NCBI RefSeq assembly: GCF_004346095.1
Contig: NZ_SLZV01000015.1
Location: forward strand, 1 to 64,000
Direction of reading: 5' to 3'
Length of the DNA stretch: 64,000 nucleotides
Origin: Faecalimonas umbilicata
Lineage (GTDB): Bacteria > Bacillota > Clostridia > Lachnospirales > Lachnospiraceae
Part shown: piece after piece, positions 57,958 through 64,000 of the stretch
Position numbering within the stretch: position 1 is the stretch's first letter
How the letters are laid out: each line of letters begins with the position of its first letter
Translations under genes and position numbers: made by a program
The notes under the pieces: model-generated
The model's input: only the letters and a program-made list of their open reading frames with translations
The model's database searches: none
What the model was told of the DNA's origin: nothing

Positions 57958-58746
57958 ATGATTACAAGCACGTCAAATGCGAGAGTGAAGGAACTGGTGC
58001 AGCTTCAGAAAAAAAGCAAAGTGCGGAACGAGCAGGGAGTCTTTCTTGTGGAAGGAGTTAAGATGTACCAGGAGATTCCACAGGAGCAGCTTGTGAAAGT
58101 CTATGTATCCGAGACATTTGCAGACAAACAGAAAGAAGAAATCAACAGGCTGAAAGACAGAAGGAAGTTAGAATATCTGTCAGATCATGTTTTTCAATAT
58201 GTTTCTGATACAAAGACACCACAGGGAATCCTCTGTGTCGTACGCCAGTCCGCTTACTGTCTGGAGGATATTTTAGAGGCAGAAGATGCACATCTTCTTG
58301 TTTTGGACAACCTTCAGGATCCAGGGAATCTTGGAACGATTCTGCGAACAGCAGAGGGAGCGGGGGTGACAGGAATCATCATCAGCAAGGAGAGTGTGGA
58401 TATTTATAATCCGAAAGTTATCCGCTCAACGATGGGTTCTATTTACCGTGTTCCGTTTGTCTATGTGGAAGATTTAAAAGAAGCGATCGCAAAAGTAAAG
58501 GCGCACGGTATTTTTACATATGCCGCACATCTTGATGGGAAAAATAGTTACGACAAGGAAGACTATACGAAAAAGACGGCATTTTTGATTGGAAATGAGG
58601 GAAACGGACTTCGAAAGGAAATCGCAGATTTGGCAGACACATGGATCCGCATTCCTATGCAGGGGCAGGTAGAATCATTAAATGCAGCGATTGCCACATC
58701 TGTGCTGATGTTCGAGACTGCGAGACAGAGAAGAAATCAGGGGTAA
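57958..58746 (+). CDS. TrmH/SpoU family RNA methyltransferase
   Basis: 262-aa SPOUT methyltransferase: N-terminal substrate-binding domain (ITSTSNARVKELVQLQKKSK, FLVEGVKMY) and C-terminal knot with LVLDNLQDPGNLGTILRTAEG, FLIGNEGNGLRKEI and IPMQGQVESLNAAIATSVL. It probably methylates 23S rRNA ribose; exact site unknown. Encoded 2 bases after ktrA. Confidence 0.93.
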   Translation: MITSTSNARVKELVQLQKKSKVRNEQGVFLVEGVKMYQEIPQEQLVKVYVSETFADKQKEEINRLKDRRKLEYLSDHVFQYVSDTKTPQGILCVVRQSAYCLEDILEAEDAHLLVLDNLQDPGNLGTILRTAEGAGVTGIIISKESVDIYNPKVIRSTMGSIYRVPFVYVEDLKEAIAKVKAHGIFTYAAHLDGKNSYDKEDYTKKTAFLIGNEGNGLRKEIADLADTWIRIPMQGQVESLNAAIATSVLMFETARQRRNQG

Positions 58747-58795
58747 ACAAAGAAATAAAGATGGACAAAGAGTATCATTAAAAAGTAAAAAGGAT

Positions 58796-58842
58796 AGCAG
58801 TTGATTTTGGGGAAGCACCAAAAGATCAGCTGCTTTTTTTGT
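58796..58842 (+). terminator. Terminator after the RNA methyltransferase gene
   Basis: AGCAGTTGAT (58796-58805) pairs with ATCAGCTGCT (58825-58834), followed by a run of T. Confidence 0.85.
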
Positions 58843-58971
58843 CCAGAAAAATCATTTGATATCGTGCGGGAGACGGAGAAAAAAGAAGGTGACCTTTGGA
58901 AGGAGAAAATTTCCAGAGCGGAAAAGTTGACAAATGAAAGAAAAGCTGTTAGGATGTTCCTACAAACAAAA

Positions 58972-58997
58972 TGTAACAAGTTTGTAACAAATGTAAT
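58972..58997 (+). promoter_or_regulatory. WalR-like box upstream of the cell wall hydrolase
   Basis: TGTAAC (58972-58977), 5 bases, TGTAAC (58983-58988), then TGTAAT (58992-58997). The first pair equals the known WalR/YycF consensus TGTWAH-N5-TGTWAH. It lies 28 bases or more upstream of the -10 TATAAT (59016-59021), where no good -35 box exists, as expected for an activator site. Apart from this and the terminator, nothing is seen in 58747-59067. Confidence 0.6.
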
Positions 58998-59067
58998 AAA
59001 AATGAATTAAAAGAGTATAATATAATTAACTTTTAATTCGTTTTATTGCAAAATCAGGAGGAAAAGT

Positions 59068-60069
59068 ATGAGAAAAGAGAATAAGAGGATGCTGGCAGTA
59101 GTTTTGTCTGCGGTTTGTGTGCTCACAGCTGCAGGAATGGACGGAAGTATATCTGTGGCATCAACTGAAACTCGGCAGACTGACAGTATAGAGAAAACAC
59201 AAACAATTTCATCGGCATTGGCATCAGCGCTGGAGCAGATACCGGAGGTCGCAGCAGTTGCAGTATCCACGCAGGAATGGCATCAAAAGGCAGTATCCAA
59301 CGTGGATGGGGAGACTGATGTACTGCTTGCGGGAGAAGAAGGAAGCGAAGTTGTTGGAAAACTATACCACAACACAATTGTAGATGTGGAAGAAAAAGGG
59401 GTTGCATGGACAAGAGTTTCCGCAGATGAGGTGAACGGATATGTGAAGAGCGATTCCCTTGCATTTGGAACGGATGCAGTCAGAAGGGCAGATCAGGTGT
59501 GTCCGGTTGTAGAAAAGCCGATGGAAGACAATGGAGCAATTGTACGGACAAGGGAGTCTGAACCAGCGAAAACGTTAGCGCAGATTGAAGAAGAACAAAG
59601 AGCGGCAGCGCAGGCGGCGGAAGAGGCAAGAAAAGCAGAGGAAGCAAAAAAGAAAGCAGAGGAAGAGGCGGCAGCAGCGCAGGCGCAGCAGCAGGCACAA
59701 GAAGCACAGGCTTCCCAGCAAGCGGTGACAGCGGCCACCAGCGGGGAGCAGGCATTGCTGGCAGCGTTGATCTTCTGTGAGGCCGGGGGAGAGCCGTATG
59801 AAGGTCAGGTTGCAGTAGGGGCTGTTGTTATGAACCGTGTAAGAAGCGGCATTTTCCCGAACTCAATTACAGAGGTCATTTATCAGAGCGGACAGTTTGG
59901 TCCGGCAATTACCGGGAAGCTGGATGCGGTACTTGCCGATGGGCGGACAACGGCAAGTTGCTATCAGGCGGCGGCAGATGCCCTCGCAGGAGCTAATCCG
60001 ATCGGGGAGGCGCTTTATTTTGGAAATGGCGATTACGGACAGTTGATCGGAAATCACTGGTTCCACTAA
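59068..60069 (+). CDS. Secreted cell wall hydrolase (SleB/CwlJ-type, SH3 domain)
   Basis: 333-aa exported protein: signal peptide (residues about 1-30, RMLAVVLSAVCVLTAAGM), a bacterial SH3 domain (residues about 75-140), an Ala/Glu-rich coiled spacer (residues about 170-220), and a C-terminal Hydrolase_2 domain (LLAALIFCEAGGEPYEGQVA, VMNRVRSGIFPNSI, GDYGQLIGNHWFH) related to the spore lytic enzymes SleB and CwlJ; the Glu in FCEAGGE is the likely catalytic residue. It would cut peptidoglycan outside the cell. AGGAGG precedes the ATG. Confidence 0.9.
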   Translation: MRKENKRMLAVVLSAVCVLTAAGMDGSISVASTETRQTDSIEKTQTISSALASALEQIPEVAAVAVSTQEWHQKAVSNVDGETDVLLAGEEGSEVVGKLYHNTIVDVEEKGVAWTRVSADEVNGYVKSDSLAFGTDAVRRADQVCPVVEKPMEDNGAIVRTRESEPAKTLAQIEEEQRAAAQAAEEARKAEEAKKKAEEEAAAAQAQQQAQEAQASQQAVTAATSGEQALLAALIFCEAGGEPYEGQVAVGAVVMNRVRSGIFPNSITEVIYQSGQFGPAITGKLDAVLADGRTTASCYQAAADALAGANPIGEALYFGNGDYGQLIGNHWFH

Positions 60070-60086
60070 AAAAGAAAATAGGGAGT

Positions 60087-60153
60087 AAAAAAATGTCTGG
60101 AGTTCTGCAGGGGATGTGAAAACATCGAAAACGCAGCATTCCAGACATTTTTT
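60087..60153. terminator. Terminator after the cell wall hydrolase gene
   Basis: AATGTCTGGA (60092-60101) pairs with TCCAGACATT (60140-60149), flanked by A and T runs so it can act in both directions; an inner CTGC/GCAG stem is present. Confidence 0.85.
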
Positions 60154-60217
60154 ATAAGTCATAGATTTCGCAGATAATCTTATAGGAAACATCTATAATA
60201 TTATAAAAAATAGCAAT

Positions 60218-60246
60218 TTGACTTCGTTTTAAAACGACTATATCAT
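60218..60246 (+). promoter_or_regulatory. Promoter of the double-cubane reductase operon
   Basis: TTGACT at 60218-60223 and TATCAT at 60241-60246 with a 17-base spacer. Confidence 0.6.
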
Positions 60247-60281
60247 CATAAGTAAAGGTCGAAATATGGAGGAAAACTAAC

Positions 60282-61433
60282 ATGGAAGTGATTAAAGAAT
60301 TACCAGAAGTATTTGAAGAGTTTGCCGAGCAGCGCAAAAACTCATTTCTTGCTATGAAGCAGTTAAAAGATAAGGGAATCCCGGTAGTCGGCGCATATTG
60401 TACATATTTTCCAAAGGAAATCGCAACGGCTATGGGAGCAGCGACAGTTGGATTATGTTCCACGTCAGATGAGACGATTACAGAGGCAGAGAAAGATCTT
60501 CCGAAAAACTTATGTCCGCTGATCAAATCCAGCTATGGATTTGCGAAAGCAGATAAATGTCCGTTTTTCTATTTTTCAGATGTAGTTGTCGGAGAGACGA
60601 CTTGTGATGGAAAAAAGAAGATGTATGAATATATGTCAGAGTTTAAAGATGTATTTCTGATGGAACTGCCGAACACACAGAGTGAGGAAGCGCTGAAATT
60701 GTGGAAGAGCGAGATCATCCGTTTCAAAGAATATTTAGAGAAGAAATTTGAAGTGACGATCACGGAGGACGATATCCGCAAGGCAATTCATGAAGAAAAC
60801 AAGGTCCGCAAGTCTTTAAAGAGATTTTATGAAGTGATGAAACATGATCCGGCGCCGATTACAGGTATGGATCAGTTTAAGGTACTCTATGGAAGTGGCT
60901 TCAAATTCGACAGAACAGCGATCCCGGCAGAGGTGGACGGAATTGTTGAAAAAATCGAGAGAGAATATGCAGAAGGAAAGATGTTAAACAAGAGACCTAG
61001 AATTCTTTTGACTGGATGTCCGGTAGGGGGAGCAAGCGAGAAGGTGATCAAAGCAATCGAAGAGAATGGCGGTGTCGTTGTGACTTACGAGAACTGCAGT
61101 GGTGCAAAATCTATCGATAAGCTGGTGGATGAGGAGAATCCGGATGTATACGATGCACTTGCAAGAAGATACATTGATATCGGATGTTCTGTAATGACAC
61201 CGAACCCAAACAGACTGGAATTGTTAGATCGTCTGATCGATGAGTACAAAGTAGACGGAGTTGTAGAGATGACACTTCAGGCATGTCATACATATAATGT
61301 GGAGACACTGGGAATCCGCCGTTTTGTCAATGAGAAGAAGGGAATTCCTTATATTAATGTAGAGACAGACTATTCTCAGGCAGACATCGGTCAGCTCAAT
61401 ACAAGAATCACAGCATTCCTGGAGATGCTGTAA
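60282..61433 (+). CDS. Double-cubane-cluster-type anaerobic reductase (2-hydroxyacyl-CoA dehydratase family)
   Basis: 383-aa protein of the HgdB/BcrB superfamily. Cysteines expected to bind a [8Fe-9S] double cubane or [4Fe-4S] cluster occur in AYCTYFP, KNLCPL, DKCPFFY, GETTCDGKKKMYEYM, LLTGCPVG, ENCSGAKS and LQACHTYN. It occurs as a single chain with one activase, unlike true dehydratases, which need two subunits; this matches the double-cubane cluster proteins described from Carboxydothermus. The substrate is unknown. AGGAGG-like site (TGGAGGAAAA) precedes the ATG. Confidence 0.85.
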   Translation: MEVIKELPEVFEEFAEQRKNSFLAMKQLKDKGIPVVGAYCTYFPKEIATAMGAATVGLCSTSDETITEAEKDLPKNLCPLIKSSYGFAKADKCPFFYFSDVVVGETTCDGKKKMYEYMSEFKDVFLMELPNTQSEEALKLWKSEIIRFKEYLEKKFEVTITEDDIRKAIHEENKVRKSLKRFYEVMKHDPAPITGMDQFKVLYGSGFKFDRTAIPAEVDGIVEKIEREYAEGKMLNKRPRILLTGCPVGGASEKVIKAIEENGGVVVTYENCSGAKSIDKLVDEENPDVYDALARRYIDIGCSVMTPNPNRLELLDRLIDEYKVDGVVEMTLQACHTYNVETLGIRRFVNEKKGIPYINVETDYSQADIGQLNTRITAFLEML

Positions 61434-61434
61434 C

Positions 61435-62226
61435 ATGTCAGAAGAGGTAAGAAACGTGAATTATGTAGGGATTGATATTGGCTCCACCGCATCGAAGGTA
61501 GTAGTAAGAGGGACATCCGATATGCAGTTTGTGCTTCCTACGGGGTGGAGCAGCAAGGAAACAACGCAGACGATCAAAGAGAAATTAAAGGAAAATGATG
61601 TGGATGTCCTGGGAGATGAGACGAAAGTCGTTGCGACCGGGTATGGCCGGATTGCAGTAGATTTTGCCGACTATGTGATCACGGAGATCACCTGCCATGC
61701 AAGGGGCGGAAGAGAATTGGCGGGAGGAGACTGTACGGTCATTGATGTCGGAGGTCAGGACACGAAAGTCATACTGATCGAGAACGGAATGGTACAGGAT
61801 TTTCTGATGAATGATAAGTGCTCAGCAGGAACCGGAAAGTTTTTGGAAATCATGGCAAACAGGCTTGGTGTGACACTGCAGGAACTTTTTGATCTGGCAG
61901 AAAAGGGAACCGTGCTCCCGATCAGTTCTCTCTGTACTGTTTTCGCGGAATCAGAAGTTATCAATTATATTGGAGAAGGCAGAAGCAGGGAGGATATCGC
62001 AGCAGGTGTTGTGGACTCTGTTGTGACGAAGGTAGCGCAGCTTGCTATGCGAAAGGCAATGACAGATCGTGTCATCCTGACAGGAGGGCTGAGTCACAGC
62101 GCATATTTTACAAGACGCCTTTCTGAGCAGATTGGAAAGAACGTGGAGTCGACTGCAGATGGAAGGTATGCGGGGGCGCTGGGCGCAGCGATCCTTGCAG
62201 AAGAAAAATCAAGAAGAGGGAGATAG
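61435..62226 (+). CDS. Acyl-CoA dehydratase activase-type ATPase
   Basis: 263-aa ASKHA-fold ATPase of the HgdC/BadF family. VGIDIGSTASKVVV is the phosphate loop, VIDVGGQDTKVI the second, and KCSAGTGKFLEIMANRLG holds one of two cysteines (with SSLCTVFAESEV) that bridge a [4Fe-4S] cluster between two subunits. It injects low-potential electrons into the partner reductase encoded one base upstream, driven by ATP. Confidence 0.93.
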   Translation: MSEEVRNVNYVGIDIGSTASKVVVRGTSDMQFVLPTGWSSKETTQTIKEKLKENDVDVLGDETKVVATGYGRIAVDFADYVITEITCHARGGRELAGGDCTVIDVGGQDTKVILIENGMVQDFLMNDKCSAGTGKFLEIMANRLGVTLQELFDLAEKGTVLPISSLCTVFAESEVINYIGEGRSREDIAAGVVDSVVTKVAQLAMRKAMTDRVILTGGLSHSAYFTRRLSEQIGKNVESTADGRYAGALGAAILAEEKSRRGR

Positions 62227-62310
62227 AGGAGTACCGGTTTTTACGGAAAAGCAAGTACGTTATTAAAAGGAAGAGAGGAAATAAGAGTGGCAGAAAATTC
62301 TGCACTTCTT

Positions 62311-62350
62311 ACAAAAAAGATACCGAAATTCAGACGGTATCTTTTTTGTA
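62311..62350 (+). terminator. Terminator after the activase gene
   Basis: ACAAAAAAGATACCG (62311-62325) pairs with CGGTATCTTTTTTGT (62335-62349), a 15-bp perfect stem with its own T run. Confidence 0.88.
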
Positions 62351-62454
62351 TCTGACTATTGTATTTGGAAGAAAATTATAGTAAGATAAGGAAAATAAAT
62401 AACACAATAGATTCTGTCTAAAAGAGAGACGGATCGTTGAAAGGGGGACTTTCT

Positions 62455-63411
62455 ATGTATTACGCAACAGGAAGTATCATGACAATGGTGCTCGGAATTG
62501 TTTTTCTTATCATTATTGTAGGGCTTCTGATTTCATGTATTAAGATTGTGCCGCAGGCACAAGCGATGGTAATCGAAAGACTGGGCGCTTATAAGACAAC
62601 ATGGGGAGTAGGATTCCATGTCAAAGTGCCGATCATCGAGAAGGTAGCAAGAAAAGTGGACTTAAAAGAGCAGGTAGTAGATTTTGCGCCACAGCCGGTG
62701 ATCACAAAGGATAATGTTACGATGCAGATTGACACAGTTGTGTTTTATCAGATTACAGATCCAAAGTTATTCTGCTATGGAGTGGCCAATCCGATCATGG
62801 CGATCGAGAATCTGACCGCGACAACCCTTCGTAATATCATCGGTGATTTGGAATTAGACGAGACACTTACCTCCAGAGAAACAATCAATACAAAGATGCG
62901 GGCATCCCTTGATGTTGCAACAGACCCTTGGGGCATTAAAGTCAATCGTGTAGAGTTAAAGAATATCATTCCTCCGGCTGCGATCCGTGATGCCATGGAG
63001 AAGCAGATGAAGGCAGAGCGTGAGAGACGTGAAGCGATTCTGAAGGCAGAAGGTGAGAAGAAGTCTACAATCCTTGTGGCAGAAGGTAACAAGGAGTCTG
63101 CAATCCTTGATGCAGAGGCAGAGAAGCAGGCTGCGATCCTTAGAGCGGAAGCAGAGAAAGAGAAGATGATTCGTGAAGCAGAAGGTGAGGCAGAGGCAAT
63201 CCTGAAGGTACAGAAAGCCAATGCAGACGGTATCCGTTTCTTGAAAGAAGCAGGAGCAGATGAGGCAGTTCTGACGATGAAGAGTCTTGAGGCATTTGAA
63301 AAGGCATCTAATGGAAGAGCGACGAAGATTATTATTCCTTCTGAGATTCAGGGAATCGCAGGACTTGTGAAGTCTGTGACAGAGATTGCAAAGACAGAGA
63401 AAGAACAGTAA
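62455..63411 (+). CDS. SPFH/band 7 (stomatin-like) membrane protein
   Basis: 318-aa protein: an N-terminal membrane helix (MVLGIVFLIIIVGLLISCIK), an SPFH domain (QAMVIERLGAYKTTWGVGFH, TLRNIIGDLELDETLTSRE, WGIKVNRVELKNI), then a long coiled coil with repeated ILKAEGEKKSTILVAEGNKE units. Such proteins form ring-like oligomers in membrane microdomains, often with proteases (HflC/QmcA type). The ATG at 62455 follows AAAGGGGG. It is followed by a strong hairpin and the patatin gene. Confidence 0.93.
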   Translation: MYYATGSIMTMVLGIVFLIIIVGLLISCIKIVPQAQAMVIERLGAYKTTWGVGFHVKVPIIEKVARKVDLKEQVVDFAPQPVITKDNVTMQIDTVVFYQITDPKLFCYGVANPIMAIENLTATTLRNIIGDLELDETLTSRETINTKMRASLDVATDPWGIKVNRVELKNIIPPAAIRDAMEKQMKAERERREAILKAEGEKKSTILVAEGNKESAILDAEAEKQAAILRAEAEKEKMIREAEGEAEAILKVQKANADGIRFLKEAGADEAVLTMKSLEAFEKASNGRATKIIIPSEIQGIAGLVKSVTEIAKTEKEQ

Positions 63412-63438
63412 AGAAATAAAAGAGGAAAGTCATAAGAG

Positions 63439-63477
63439 GAAGGCGGCTGCTGCAAAGGATTTTGCGGCGGCCCCTTC
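63439..63477 (+). repeat. Strong GC-rich hairpin between SPFH and patatin genes
   Basis: A 12-bp stem (63445-63456 with 63461-63472, two G-U pairs) with loop GGAT is extended by GAAGG/CCTTC across a one-base bulge. A T run is lacking (GCTTTCC follows), so it is a poor terminator; it may stabilise the SPFH mRNA or act as a partial block before the downstream gene. Confidence 0.45.
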
Positions 63478-63504
63478 GCTTTCCGCCTGACAGGAGGGGA
63501 TTGT

Positions 63505-64000
63505 GTGAAACCGGTGATAGATCTTGAGAAAACATATGGAATTGTATTTGACGGTGGAGGCGCCAGAGGAGCATATCAAATTGGAGCATGGAAGGCTATG
63601 CGGGAGGCCGGTGTCAAGATCAGTGCAGTGGCAGGCACATCGGTCGGAGCTTTAAACGGTGCACTTGTCTGCATGGGGGATCTGGAGCGAGCCGAGAAAA
63701 TCTGGGAGAAGATCACTTTTTCAAGAGTCATGGATGTAGATGACCAGATCATGCAGGAATTGTTTGACAGAAAGCTTCCACTCCACGAAGCAATCCATGA
63801 AGTGCTCACTGTGATAAAAAATGGAGGAGTGGATGTTACACCGCTGAGAGAACTGATCCATGAAATGGTGGATGAAGAGAAAATCAGACAGTCAAAAATT
63901 GCATTTTATCTGCTTACATTTTCTGTGTCAGATATGAAGGAGCTGGAGCTTGGAATCGAAGATATCCCGGAAGGACTGCTGGAGGATTTTCTTCTGGCGA
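63505..64000 (+). CDS. Patatin-like phospholipase (RssA type), truncated by the window end
   Basis: The first 165 codons of a patatin-fold lipid hydrolase. FDGGGARGAYQIGAWKAM holds the oxyanion hole and GTSVGALNGAL the nucleophilic Ser (GxSxG). The start is GTG at 63505, 7 bases after AGGAGG. No signal peptide, so it acts on cytoplasmic membrane lipids. The catalytic Asp-Gly motif would lie beyond base 64000. Confidence 0.93.
   Translation, partial: MKPVIDLEKTYGIVFDGGGARGAYQIGAWKAMREAGVKISAVAGTSVGALNGALVCMGDLERAEKIWEKITFSRVMDVDDQIMQELFDRKLPLHEAIHEVLTVIKNGGVDVTPLRELIHEMVDEEKIRQSKIAFYLLTFSVSDMKELELGIEDIPEGLLEDFLLA

Overview
The window is a gene-dense stretch of a low-to-mid GC Firmicutes chromosome, most likely a gut Lachnospiraceae (Mediterraneibacter/Ruminococcus/Dorea-like; the genus is a guess). 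Supporting signs are strong AGGAGG-type ribosome binding sites, frequent TTG/GTG starts, TTGACA/TATAAT promoters, a large Bacillus/Clostridium-type SRP RNA with an Alu domain, an S-box riboswitch before metK, and several families (DUF6062, DUF5685, DUF6128, DUF3791/DUF3990) that I associate with clostridia. I see no prophage, insertion sequence or CRISPR array.

Layout. 0.1-1.4 kb: rpsF-ssb-rpsR. 1.5-5.3 kb: an aconitase-family hydratase, a DUF6062 protein, and bioY on the minus strand under a promoter that overlaps a BirA-type operator. 5.3-6.35 kb: an AT-rich stretch with no credible gene, but with a good promoter at one end and a very strong terminator at the other. 6.36-12.1 kb: a large acidic TPR/P-loop protein, glgB, then thioredoxin and trmB on the minus strand. 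12.3-20.8 kb: a complete V/A-type ATPase operon (H-like, C, I, K, F, E, A, B, D). 21-25.3 kb: YitT-family protein, tRNA-Lys, a DUF5685/DnaJ/membrane protein cluster, an M15 peptidase. 25.5-28.9 kb: a small unknown protein, a sulfite/nitrite reductase-like protein with an early in-frame stop, a DUF6128 protein, tadA. 29-32.9 kb: pepC (minus), SRP RNA (minus), a B12-binding radical SAM protein, a 33-aa membrane protein. 32.9-36.1 kb: AIR-synthase-like protein, Lrp regulator, aminotransferase and trmL, tightly coupled. 36.2-43.4 kb: a complete F-type ATP synthase operon. 43.4-45.8 kb: a Tyr/Met-rich unknown and murA. 45.9-50.7 kb: a TudS-like protein and a carbohydrate ABC transporter. 50.7-52.2 kb: SAM-I riboswitch and metK. 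52.3-53.4 kb: a three-gene DUF3791-DUF3990-small protein module resembling a toxin-antitoxin system. 53.5-58.8 kb: two-component system, KtrB/KtrA-type potassium uptake, 23S-type rRNA methyltransferase. 59-64 kb: a cell wall hydrolase behind a WalR-like box, a double-cubane reductase with its activase, an SPFH protein, and a truncated patatin-like phospholipase.

How it fits together. The two rotary ATPases differ in their ion-binding residues: the F-type c subunit carries Gln32, Val63, Glu65 and Thr66, the Na+ signature known from Ilyobacter, while the V-type K subunit lacks the equivalent Gln and hydroxyl residue. This suggests separate sodium and proton circuits in one cell. Much of the rest is housekeeping (translation, tRNA modification, peptidoglycan, SAM supply) mixed with anaerobic redox enzymes. 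The best candidates for undescribed biology are the DUF3791/DUF3990 tricistron, the ORF-less transcription unit at 5.5-6.3 kb, the TPR/degenerate-AAA protein, and the early stop in the siroheme reductase.
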